Of a DNA stretch of 64,000 bases, positions 1-9,285 are shown in pieces. The stretch comes from Symsagittifera roscoffensis (taxonomy: Eukaryota > Xenacoelomorpha > Acoela > Convolutidae), in the NCBI RefSeq assembly GCF_963678635.1, contig NC_087064.1, positions 20,014,509 through 20,078,508 of the forward strand, in the 5' to 3' direction. A program made the position numbers and the translations under genes. Each line of letters begins with the position of its first letter. Within the stretch, counting starts at the first letter, position 1. The notes under the pieces were generated by a model. It did no database searches and had not been told where the DNA came from. It was given only the letters and a program-made list of their open reading frames with translations.

Positions 1-206
1 GCATTTTCGTCTTATCAATTTACTACATAGAATTTCAATTTTACTGCTAGTGTTGGGGAAAAATTAAGTTACAAATTTTCATCATTATTAGAATTACTGC
101 TTTTAGGGAAATAATTTATAAATTAAATTACTACATTGGTATGAACTTTATTTAATTTAGCTGGTGCAAAAGATTATTAGAGTTTTGAACAATTTGAAGA
201 AGTTTT

Positions 207-232
207 CTATTTTTTCTTTTTCTTTTTTGTAT
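207..232 (-). other. Candidate polypurine tract
   Basis: On the minus strand this is an A-rich tract with three G residues (A6-G-A5-G-A6 pattern), downstream of the last ORF where plus-strand priming would occur. If real, the 3' LTR would start at about 200 and run left out of the window. On plus the same bases look like a pyrimidine tract followed by TTGCAG, so it could equally be an intron acceptor. Confidence 0.25.
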
Positions 233-339
233 TTTGCAGATGATCGTGAGATGAAGACTAAAAATCTAAATAAAACATGGATAAAGAATGGTTAGTGTTT
301 TATTTTAAATTTATTAGTTAAGAATATGAGAATTTATAC

Positions 340-2514
340 TTACCTGTTAGTCGTCGGGGAAAAACCGTGGGGGAAGTTGTCGTGGATTATGTCGGAATTT
401 GTTAGTAACTTTGCTAGTATGCGAATGATGTTTTTAGTTTGAAGCAGTGGCCAAAGCAATTGAAGTGCTTTAGTGGTTTTTAGTTCTTCAGTGCCAACTG
501 CAAAATCATAAGGTGTGTTTAGGATGAGATTATATAATTTGTGGTTATATTTAGTGTTGTGGATGAATTCTAATATGGGGATTTCTATAGGTTGAACAAA
601 TTCATGTGGGATAAGGAAGGGTCTGGATTCTTCTGCGTTGAAGGTCTTTGTGATGGGACAAAAAATATACATTTGGGTTATGGGATCATAATTGCGAAGA
701 ATACCGTGAAGGTTAGTATCTTTGATGCATTATGTGAAGTTAAGAAAAAATGGTGAAGTGTACTTAGAGTTAAAAAATTGAAAACGGTGGTGTGGTTGTC
801 TTGATGGAGTGTGTAGATCAAAGTGATTTTGTATGAAGCGATAATATGTATATGTGTGGGTTTGTTTAGTGCGTAACATAATATCGTGTGAGCAGTGCAA
901 ATCTCGTTCATGTGGTGCAAGGAAATGAAAGGTTAGTGAAAATAATTGAAATTTTTCTTTAAAACTTTCGTAAGCTTGTGTGTCGGTTAGTGCTTCAGAA
1001 ATGATGTGGTCGAATTTGCGATCAAATATATTGAGTGTAAATACAAATGGTGTTTTGATGAAAAATTTTTCTGTGATTTGTGGGTTAGCGAAACGGTCAT
1101 CATCTAAAAATTGTTCTTGGTTAGTTCGGATGATGTTGTGATCGTAATATTCTAGCGTGTATTCATTAGCTCGCGGTGCAGTGTATGTTTTTAGTGACTT
1201 TTTATATCCTATATAAGTAAATTGTCTATGTGTTAATGGTGTGGTGAGTCGACATAGCATATCTTTATGTCTTTCTATATCGATGTGAGTATTAGATAAA
1301 GGTAGGCAAAGGGGGTTAGTAAAATGATAATATGATGTCCATTGAAGTGTAGGCATTAAAACGTGTTCATCTACAAAACTGCGTGTGTTGTTAGTGTCGT
1401 TAGGGGTGTTCAAAGTATACTGTGGAAATGAAGGTAGGGTGATGGCTAAAAAATCTTTCGTGTTAGTGTGATTTGGATGATTAATATATTCACGGGCTGT
1501 TCCTGGTTTTGTTGGAAATGGATGGTTCGGGAATTTTCTTTTAAAAGTGCGATAAGCTCTATTAGTGCTATTTGATGATTCGGTGGATGTGGAGGATGGT
1601 GCTAATGATGCGGTATAAGCTGAAGAGGGTGTAGGTTTAGGTGGGTTTGATGATTCTATTGTGGATGAAATCTGATTTATAGTGGAATGTTCAAGGTGGA
1701 AGGGTTGTTGTTGTAGGGTGATAAAATTATCTAGTTCCTGGGAGATTTGGGGAGTATCTGGAGAATTGGATGATCGGTCTGAATGAAATGAAGAGTAGGT
1801 TGGGGTGACTTGTGAAGCATAAGAGGGTGTAGAAACCGATGGGAGTGGGTTATTTGGCGGGATTGGTTGAAAAGGGGGTTTTGAAAAAACTGAGGAGTTG
1901 GTTTGAAAATTATTGGACGGAGATGGTTCAGAGTCTGCAAATTCATCAGGGGTTTCAATATCTGGGTTATTGAGTTGTGAGATGGAGTATAAAACTGAGA
2001 TATGTGAATTAGTGTCTGAATTCATGCCTGATGTTACATTATTGGTTGGGAAATCGGTGGCGGGAAAGCAAAAAGTGGAATTATTGTAATTGGAGTGTTG
2101 AGGTTGGTCGGGTGGGAATTTGAGCGGTGTAGGGATCCAAGTTGTCGGCTCATCGTGGGCTAAAAAAATTATTATTTGGAGACTGAAAAGCGGTGGTATG
2201 GGGTTGTTCCATATTTGTTCATATGTATTTTCATCTAGTGGATGGTGTGTCATTATATGTTGAATGGGACTTTGTGATATGGTTGGTCTAAAATTTGGAT
2301 TATGTGTTATTGCTAAATTTCGAAAATTTCGTGGGACTAGTGATAGTGGATGGTTATGTGGTAGGGGTGGTAACTGTGGTGCTGTAGGCGTTATGTCTAC
2401 ATTGTTATGTTCTTCGTCGTATGTGTTCTGTCTTGTTGCTATTTTTGTGTTGTAGTCTTTTATTTGTGCGTCTAAAAGAATTTTGTTTATTGATGATGAA
2501 AAAATTCCAAAAAA
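340..2514 (-). pseudogene. Long C-terminal extension in frame with env (507-aa ORF plus remainder)
   Basis: After the TGA at 2515 the env frame continues unshifted to TAA 340-342. An internal ATG at 2253 opens a 507-codon ORF ending at TAA 730-732, after which the frame stays open for about 130 codons. Residues about 60-260 of the 507-aa part are Ser/Thr/Pro/Asn-rich; the rest looks like a compact domain rich in aromatic residues, His and Arg. I recognise no family. It is either a very long cytoplasmic tail of Env or a separate 3' accessory protein fused in frame. The final TAA sits inside a good splice-donor match (CAG|GTAAGTAT). Confidence 0.55.
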
Positions 2515-4599
2515 TCATGCAAATAGTATGCGTGCTACACTTGCTTGTCTATTTACTTGTGTGTGTATAGCGCATGTATTATAGATTCCTTTTAAAAGCG
2601 AAAAAAGAAATCCTATAAAATTAAACATTGCGTATAAAATAGTTAGTTTTTCTAAGATGTAGTAGGGCCATCCTAGAAAATCGAGAATTTCATTTTTTAG
2701 TGTAACAAAGCTAAAAATATTTATAGGTGAAATATCTTGTGGTCTATATTTTTCACCGTTTAGATATATATAGTCTTTAATGTCTTTAAAATATCCGCTA
2801 TAGTCTTGTGTATAAATATCTGCAAATCCTGCGGTTTCGGCAAGTTTGCGTAAGTTTTGGTCAATTGATTGTCTTTGTATAGTGTCCATTTGTGTTAATA
2901 ATTCTTGGAATTGTTGTGTTCTAATGTGATGTTGGATATCGGATTTTGAATATATTCAAATTGATTGTAGGTCAAAGTTTGGGTTTCGAGCAATAGCTCT
3001 GATGCTTACTTTATTCTTATAAAAGATAGGGATTCTTTTATAGCATCGTTTATCTTCAAAAACATATAGTGGTGATACTTTTTTGGTACAGGTATAAAAC
3101 CATAAAATGTTTCCTTCATAGTCTAAAAAATTTGATCTATTTCCTGATAGTAGATATCCTGCGTAGGGTATTTTTAATACTGCTAGTGCAAGTGATTGTA
3201 GGATTTGTGTTCTTTCTAATTCGCATAGTTGGTGAAGTGTTTCTAATTCAGAGAGTGACATTTCTTGAAAAATTCGGCTAATTGTGTAATCTAATTTCAT
3301 ATCTAGGTGAATATCATAGTGGATGTTACCGAAATATGTACTATTCATTAGTGATAGTTCTTGTAAACGTGTGCTTCTAGTGTTATGGGGCTTTAGATGT
3401 CCACCAGGTTGACTTTTACTTTTTTGAAAATCAACTGGTATATATGATGTTCCTTCATTTATGGGGTGACTTGTGGCGTATGGGTCGATTTTTACTTTTC
3501 CAGTGGTCATGTCGAATCCTTTTTCGTATTCAACTAATATCTCGGAGTATTGTGTTTTGTGAAGTGGATTTCTGTATTTACATGCAAGTTCTGTTTCTTG
3601 ATATATTTGAAAACGTGTCAATTTATTTTCTATATTGTGTATGTTTCTAAAATTTGAACTTTGTCTTCGTGATGGATGGACTTGTTCATATGGAATTGAT
3701 TGTATAAAATATTTTTCGTGAAATTTTATCATACGAGCATGTATTTTTGCTACTTGAAATGTTGTACATGTGTCTTCGGGGAACCAAACAATTGTTGCTT
3801 GTGTTCGTGTTGTAGGGTCACAATAGCCTTGATCGTTTTTACAAGGTAATCTAATTCCTTGATAGATCATGGTGTTGTCAGATAAATCGCGTGTGAGTTG
3901 TATTTTTTCGAGTTGTATTGTCCAATCGAAAAACATGATTTCTTGATATCCTTTATTTTTTGTGTCTGCTTTGCAGTTTTATGGGTCATTTATACCAATG
4001 TGTGGTATCCAGTGTTCATCGTGTATATCATAAGTTAATCTTCCGTGTGCGCCGTTGTATGGGTATTTTTCATCTAATTTTATATGTCCTTGATATCTTT
4101 CAAGTTCTGCTTGATGTACAGAATCTGAAAAAACTTGGAAATATACTAATTTTCTATCTGTGTTTTTATTTCTTGTGATATTGAGTCTTAGTAACTCGTT
4201 TTTACAATCTTCGGGATTGAGATGTAAAAGTCGTTCGATATTACTCTGGTAGAATGATTCGTGGTCAAGTCGGTTTTTATTTCCATTTGAGACTTGTGAA
4301 CAATGTACTTTCTTTTAAGAAAATGTTGCTGTGAATTTATATCCTATAACTGTTGTTGCTCGGGCTTTTGAATAAAGTGTCGCTATTACATTTGTTGTTT
4401 CTATGGCTTGTGGTTCTGTTTCGCATTGTGATACTTGATTTATTGCATATTTGTGTAATGTTTTTTGTTCGTTTTCCTCACAATCGTAATGTGTTACTAA
4501 TAAATCTTGGGGTCCTGTGCGGGGGGAAGGGTTTATGTTTTCATTTGAGGTTGTTAGAAAAAGGAGTTGGAGAAAAATTAAAATTTTTAGAATATACAT
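2515..4599 (-). pseudogene. env: Envelope-like glycoprotein with signal peptide and membrane anchor, interrupted
   Basis: The frame opens at ATG 4599 with a clear signal peptide (about 18 residues, Ile/Leu/Phe core). A Cys-containing ectodomain with several potential N-glycosylation sites follows, and a hydrophobic membrane segment is encoded at about 2595-2690. The signal-to-anchor length, about 670 codons, suits a class III (gB-like) fusion glycoprotein of the kind captured by some arthropod elements, but I cannot prove the family from sequence alone. The frame is never shifted but holds in-frame stops: TAA 4315-4317, TAA 3979-3981, TGA 2956-2958 and TGA 2515-2517. This copy therefore seems dead unless stops are read through. 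Confidence 0.65.
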
Positions 4600-5762
4600 G
4601 TGTATGACAATCCTGAGTATGGATTATAAAATGTGATGTAACCAATTGTCTTTTTGGTATATCTGTCGTATTTGTATATCACTTCAGTTGTTATAAACGG
4701 TGGTGGTAGGGATTGAGCTGTTACATTTGGTGAATTTAATGGATAGGGATGTTGAGTAATGTTGTTTAATTTAACCGTGATTTCAAATTTTAATTGTAGA
4801 CTATTTTGTTGGAGTATTTGGATGTTATGATCACGAATGTCTTCGTGAATGTCTTGTCTATATTGTAGTCTATTTAGTGCCCAGTTGTGGAGTCGGTTAC
4901 TTTCAGGGTGTTGTCCAAATAATGGTGGAGGTGCTGTGAATGTATTCCAGTCTAGTCTTAAAGGAATATTTGTTGATGATTGTTCTCGATATCTAGCGTC
5001 GAGGTTATTTGGGAAATTTAGGTTAAAAGGCGGTGGTGAAATCTGACTGATTGATGGTGTTGATGGTAGTGATAATGTTTCTGGTAGTGATGAGGATGTT
5101 GTCGTATCCGTAGAAATATCTATTGGATCATTGATTAAATTTGGTTCACCTTGTGTGAATGAATGTGTTGTCCAATATGGTAGTCGTGATGTTTGGTTTG
5201 TAGGGTTAAAGGGATTTTCACGTATTTGTTCAGATGTTGGTGTTGAACCTAAGTAATCTGAGGGTAGGCTTGAGGTGCTACGTTGTGAAAGAAGCGTAGG
5301 GGTTTCTGGTAATATACCGATGGGGTTTTCTGGGGTACTTTGTGATGGAGATTGAGGTATATCAAAATGAACTCGGGGAGTTTGAAAATTTCTGTTTCCT
5401 CGAGGATGTATAATTTGTCTATTTATTTCGACTGTATTTTGGTTTTGACTAGGATTTCGTATTCTACTTAATTCTTGTGGTAGTGTTGGGTATAAGTTAT
5501 ATGTTGGTTCGCTTAAAGGTGCTTGTCGTTGAACTGGTTCTAGTGGTTCAGATAAGCGAGCGCGTCGTTCTTCAAAGGTATATGGGTTATCTTGAAAAGA
5601 AATTCGTGTGGATGTTTGGGGGTTTTGGGTATTTGAAGATGGTGTTGGGTTATCTTGGGATGATGTCGGTGAAGACTGACTGAGTGATTGTTGGTTAGCA
5701 ATTTTTGATGGCTTTTTATTTATTCTTTTAGTGGAAAAATTTATGTTTATTATAGTATTCTT
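4587..5762 (-). CDS. 391-codon ATG-less open frame, Pro/Ser/Thr-rich, ahead of env
   Basis: This frame is open from just after a TAG (5763-5765) to TAA 4587-4589 and I find no ATG in it. The first about 250 codons are rich in Pro, Ser, Thr, Asn and Gln with repeated SLP and TPS motifs; the last about 120 codons look more globular (Trp, Leu, Ile, Arg) and end in an aromatic segment. It overlaps the end of the 62-aa ORF by 35 bases and the env ATG by 13 bases. It would need splicing, a frameshift from the upstream ORF, or a non-AUG start. Long uninterrupted openness in AT-rich DNA argues that it is coding. Confidence 0.55.
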   Translation of the reverse strand, partial: KNTIININFSTKRINKKPSKIANQQSLSQSSPTSSQDNPTPSSNTQNPQTSTRISFQDNPYTFEERRARLSEPLEPVQRQAPLSEPTYNLYPTLPQELSRIRNPSQNQNTVEINRQIIHPRGNRNFQTPRVHFDIPQSPSQSTPENPIGILPETPTLLSQRSTSSLPSDYLGSTPTSEQIRENPFNPTNQTSRLPYWTTHSFTQGEPNLINDPIDISTDTTTSSSLPETLSLPSTPSISQISPPPFNLNFPNNLDARYREQSSTNIPLRLDWNTFTAPPPLFGQHPESNRLHNWALNRLQYRQDIHEDIRDHNIQILQQNSLQLKFEITVKLNNITQHPYPLNSPNVTAQSLPPPFITTEVIYKYDRYTKKTIGYITFYNPYSGLSYTCIF

Positions 5763-5916
5763 CTAGAAAAAGAATTAGGAGGATTGTTGCTAGGGCGAAT
5801 GTGATGATTGCTTTCTTTATACATTTGCATATTGTCAAGATGAGGGATGATAGAAATGTTATAAAAATTACAAATAGTAAAAAAATATCTGTTCTACTAA
5901 AAATGGTTCGTATCAT
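5728..5916 (-). CDS. Small hydrophobic membrane ORF 2 of the retroelement
   Basis: A 62-codon ATG ORF with two predicted membrane segments (residues about 8-27 and 33-50) separated by a short Cys/Lys loop (CKCIKK), and a polar end with several His and Lys. Its start overlaps the stop of the preceding ORF (ATGA) and its 3' end overlaps the next, ATG-less frame by 35 bases. Two adjacent tiny membrane ORFs with linked start and stop are more suggestive than either alone. Function unknown. Confidence 0.45.
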   Translation of the reverse strand: MIRTIFSRTDIFLLFVIFITFLSSLILTICKCIKKAIITFALATILLILFLEEYYNKHKFFH

Positions 5917-6143
5917 TTAGATAAGTTTTGTGAATCGTACCTTTGGATATAGTCAATAGCTTTTGAAAGCTGGAGGTATAGTTCAAATATGGAATAGAAA
6001 ATTAAAAAAATATTGCAAAAAATGATTAAGATTATTACAAAAGATTCAAAGGTATCAAAAAGAAATATGATTAAAAGTTTAAATATCGTTAAAAAGTTTA
6101 TGAAAATGTTGAGTATTAAGTTAACTGGTCGAGAGAAAAGCAT
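5913..6143 (-). CDS. Small hydrophobic membrane ORF 1 of the retroelement
   Basis: A 76-codon ATG ORF. Residues about 8-55 are almost entirely hydrophobic (Ile, Leu, Phe), enough for one or two membrane helices, followed by a short polar tail. Its TGA overlaps the ATG of the next ORF as ATGA, an arrangement known for coupled termination-reinitiation. I recognise no family. Its position between pol and env suggests an accessory membrane protein, possibly viroporin-like by size only. AT-rich DNA readily gives hydrophobic ORFs, so caution is needed. Confidence 0.45.
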   Translation of the reverse strand: MLFSRPVNLILNIFINFLTIFKLLIIFLFDTFESFVIILIIFCNIFLIFYSIFELYLQLSKAIDYIQRYDSQNLSK

Positions 6144-6719
6144 TTAAGAAATGGCTTCTCGATCGAATATTTTTTGTTGTTTGAGGCAATTTTCAAGTGT
6201 GGTCGGATTATTTATTGGTTTTTTGACAAGTGGGTTGAGTTTTGTGAAAAATTGTTGGGGGCGAATTTTATGGTGATCGGGAGGTCTTCTTTGTCTTTAT
6301 TTTTATTTGTCAAGTGATCTGGGGTATTTTTGAGATTTTTATACTTTAGGCTAATTAAATTGGTCGTTCTTTTACTTTAGGCTAATTTAACATACTTGTT
6401 TGGAGGGGTATTTGAGATCGGAGTTGGGGAAATATTGTTGATCTTTGGGTTATTAGATAAGGAAGGGTTATGATATTATGGTGGTATTTATTTTAGTTGT
6501 CAAGTTGGAGTGGTTTGCTTATTTTTGACCTGGAGGTCGCAAAGTTATAGTTATAGATATGCCTGGAGTTTAATATCGTTCGTTTAGTTGGAAGGTGACG
6601 GATTGGATGAATCTTATTGGCTAATTTTGAACTAGAATCGTTGCTTGTTTGTCAGCATATTATTTTGAAAAATGAAAGTTCATAATATTTCAGAGGTGCA
6701 AAGATTATGAAATATAAAA
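6144..6719 (-). other. Pol-to-accessory spacer with a short ATG-less frame
   Basis: About 575 bases between pol and the first hydrophobic ORF. On plus, the direct repeat TTTAGGCTAATT occurs at about 6345 and 6376. Just before the 76-aa ORF an ATG-less frame of about 48 codons (about 6150-6295) ends in TAA directly abutting the next ATG (TAA-ATG). This is where a splice acceptor for subgenomic accessory/env mRNA would be expected; several AGs occur but none can be chosen. Confidence 0.4.
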
Positions 6720-7097
6720 TTAAAGCTGTTTTTGAAATTCGACTTTCTTTAATATTTTAGATTGTGGGATGAATGTTTTATAATTTTTACGTGGTTGATT
6801 TCTAAGTCGTGATGACTCTCTATGTTCTGATTTGTCGATTTGTTCTTGGGGTATTATTTTTTCTGTCAATTTTCTATTTTTTCTTTCTTTTTGCGGTATA
6901 TTTTGATCTAGCTTTTTTGTATTGTTTTTTGTTGTGGTTGATTTTTTATTTTGGTTCTCGAGATGAATGTCATGTTGTTCCTTTGTTTCATTCTCCGTAT
7001 GTGGGTTATTTTGAATAACTTTTAAACCTGTGAAAGAATATAATTGAGTTAGTTCGCGTAGTGCGTATTCTTTTGGGTAATAAGGTAATAGGTTGTT
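6720..7097 (-). pseudogene. C-terminal tail of pol after an in-frame TGA
   Basis: Beyond the TGA at 7098 the same frame is open for about 125 codons to the TAA at 6720-6722. It begins with an aromatic and Pro segment like integrase C-termini, then becomes Lys/Asn/Gln-rich. The open frame implies the TGA is a later mutation or is read through. Confidence 0.6.
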
Positions 7098-8027
7098 TCA
7101 GTGTTGAACAATTTCTTTTTTGTTTGAGTCGGTAATTTTATATGTGACATCAGTGGGTTTGGCAATTATTTGGTATGGTCCTTTTCGAAGGGGTTGTAAT
7201 TTTTTAGAGATTCCTTTTTCAGTGTTAAAATTGGGTATTAAAACAAATGTTCCAATTTTTAAATCGGAGGCTGGTGTAAAGCGTGAATTTGTTTGTTCAT
7301 TAATGTTTTGTCTTTGTAACAACTTTTTTGTTACTTTTTGGTAAATTTCATTGTGTTTTTTATCTCTGTTTAAAATCCATTCGGTGTGTGTACCGGAGGC
7401 TAATTTAAGAATTTGTTGGTGATGAAAATGATCTTCATCGTGTGTATGTAAAGGTAAGTTGTAACAAATTGATTCTTTATTCGGTTGACAATAACTTTGT
7501 GCATTTTTATGAGAGTTTGCTGTAAACATAATTGGTTTGCGTGGCTTTTGATTAAAAACCATTTCATATGGTGACTTTCCTAGAGTTGTCGTGATTTGTG
7601 AATTGTATGCTAAGGGAAATAGTTTTACATCTGCTGACCATTCAGTGTATTTTGTGTCATTTCCATTTATGATACATCTAAGATATTCTTGTAGTGAACG
7701 GTTCATACCTTCGACTAAGCCGTTTGTCCAAGGTGCATGAGATGTACGTGGTTTGTGTTTGATGTTATATAAATAACAACATGTGATGATTTCGTTATTT
7801 ATGAATTCTGTACCGTTGTCTGTAACTAAAATTTCTGGTAGTCCGAATTTGGCTATCCAGTGTTCATAGAGTGTTGTGTAAGCGTAATAAGCGTTACAAT
7901 GTGGTACTGGGTTAAGTGCTACATAATGTGTAAACGCGTCAACAATTACCATAATGTAGGAGTTTCCTTCGGATGAGGGTGAAATTGGTCCTTTTGTATC
8001 AAATGAAATACGGTGGTTAAAGTACAA
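7098..8027 (-). CDS. Integrase catalytic core and C-terminal domain of pol
   Basis: A 309-codon segment in the original RT frame. The catalytic triad is visible: Asp in SFDTKGP, Asp in VTDNGTEF, and Glu in GLVEGMN, with 35 residues between the last two, the classic D-D-35-E spacing. A chromatin or DNA-binding C-terminal region follows (GPYQII). The TGA at 7098 interrupts a frame that stays open for about 125 more codons. The preceding zinc-binding motif is damaged. Confidence 0.85.
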   Translation of the reverse strand: MYFNHRISFDTKGPISPSSEGNSYIMVIVDAFTHYVALNPVPHCNAYYAYTTLYEHWIAKFGLPEILVTDNGTEFINNEIITCCYLYNIKHKPRTSHAPWTNGLVEGMNRSLQEYLRCIINGNDTKYTEWSADVKLFPLAYNSQITTTLGKSPYEMVFNQKPRKPIMFTANSHKNAQSYCQPNKESICYNLPLHTHDEDHFHHQQILKLASGTHTEWILNRDKKHNEIYQKVTKKLLQRQNINEQTNSRFTPASDLKIGTFVLIPNFNTEKGISKKLQPLRKGPYQIIAKPTDVTYKITDSNKKEIVQH

Positions 8028-8082
8028 ACTTTGTCCTTTAAAATCTTGTTTTTGTGCTATTTGTTTTTGATTTGGATAAGGT

Positions 8083-9285
8083 TTATTTAGCTAGTACTTT
8101 TATCCAAATTGGTGCATTTGGAAAATAAAAGTTTTGTATGAAATTTGAATATGTTTTCTCTGATCCAGAGTGTCCTTTAATGTTTTGTGTATGTGAAATA
8201 TTAAAAGCTATAAGAATCATACTTAGGGGGAGACAGGGAAATGTAGATTCGTTTAATTGGTATTCTAGAAGGTCTGTGTTTTCGTTAATTGTTGTATTAT
8301 TAAATTTTCGAAAATATCTGAGGAGTGTTTTATTTCCTAATATAGATGTATCTGCCTTGACGGGTTTAGTTTTATATTTGTGCCATGATTTTAGTTGTCT
8401 AATTACTGGGTCAAGATTTTGATATTGTTTCAAAGTATTAATTGTGATTTTATCTGTTGGGGGGAGAAAAATGTTTTCAATTTCTAATTTAGTTAAAGGA
8501 ATTGTATCAAGTGGGTCATGGAGGTCAAAAACTTGATTTATTGTGTATTTTGAATCGTTTGTTTGTGGTCCTGATAAATTTATTTTATCAGTTAGATTTT
8601 CTTTTTCAATTAATGGAAAAAGGTCTTTTTTATGCGAGTGTTGTTTTACTCTTTTTTGTTGGGTGTTATTTTTTATCCATTGTGAGTATGGAATTGGTTT
8701 GAAAGTTGATGTTTCAAGTAGATCAACTTCGTAGTGGTTATTTTGGCAATCTAAATAAAGTGGGAAGTGTTGTAGATTGTTTATCTGTGATTGTTCAACG
8801 TCAGTTTTTACTGCATATTTGCATTCTAGTCGGGGTGATGTTTCGTTTTCTGCAAGGTAAAATTTTATATTTTTGGGTATTTCAACTGTAGTTTTACGTG
8901 TGAGTAATTCAGGTGGTGTATTTCGACTTAAAGTGTCTGGTAATGCAAGATTCTTTCCTGCTGTCCAAACTATATGTAAGTTTGGGAATTTCATTAGAAT
9001 TAATTGAAATCTATAAACTCGGTGATTTGGATTAGATTTTTGTGTAAAGAGAAAAATGATTGGTTTGTGATCTGTGAATAAAACTGTTGGATGTTTTGAT
9101 CCAAGTATTAGAAATTCATATTCTGTTAGTGTATATATTATGGCTGTACATTCTCTCATTAGAGTTGAGAGTCGTAGCTCTGCTTGAGTGAATAATCGAG
9201 AATTTGCTGATATAAGGTTCATTTTGTTTGTACCATTGTGTGATTGTAATAATGCTGCGCCGATGCCAAAATTCGAACATCGCAC
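8083..9285 (-). CDS. RNase H and integrase N-terminal segment of pol
   Basis: This 400-codon segment is shifted in frame relative to RT. It starts inside the first RNase H Asp block and shows GIGAALLQ, an ECTAI block with the Glu, FTDHKP with the next Asp, and ALPDTLSR with the last Asp. The second half is a linker leading to a histidine region typical of the integrase zinc-binding domain. The ORF stops at 8083, before the paired cysteines expected of the HHCC motif; I see no CxxC in either frame there. I read this as a small disruptive deletion. Confidence 0.8.
   Translation of the reverse strand: MRCSNFGIGAALLQSHNGTNKMNLISANSRLFTQAELRLSTLMRECTAIIYTLTEYEFLILGSKHPTVLFTDHKPIIFLFTQKSNPNHRVYRFQLILMKFPNLHIVWTAGKNLALPDTLSRNTPPELLTRKTTVEIPKNIKFYLAENETSPRLECKYAVKTDVEQSQINNLQHFPLYLDCQNNHYEVDLLETSTFKPIPYSQWIKNNTQQKRVKQHSHKKDLFPLIEKENLTDKINLSGPQTNDSKYTINQVFDLHDPLDTIPLTKLEIENIFLPPTDKITINTLKQYQNLDPVIRQLKSWHKYKTKPVKADTSILGNKTLLRYFRKFNNTTINENTDLLEYQLNESTFPCLPLSMILIAFNISHTQNIKGHSGSEKTYSNFIQNFYFPNAPIWIKVLAK

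Noticed and set aside
205-300. Plus-strand host exon after TTTTGTATTTTGCAG at 240
   Set aside because: The acceptor looks good but only 16 codons are open before TAG and no gene context supports it; the same bases are a candidate polypurine tract on minus.
1-340. Left end as a 3' LTR matching the 15.9-16.6 kb region
   Set aside because: I compared both stretches by eye and found no shared blocks; the LTR, if present, lies mostly outside the window or is too diverged.
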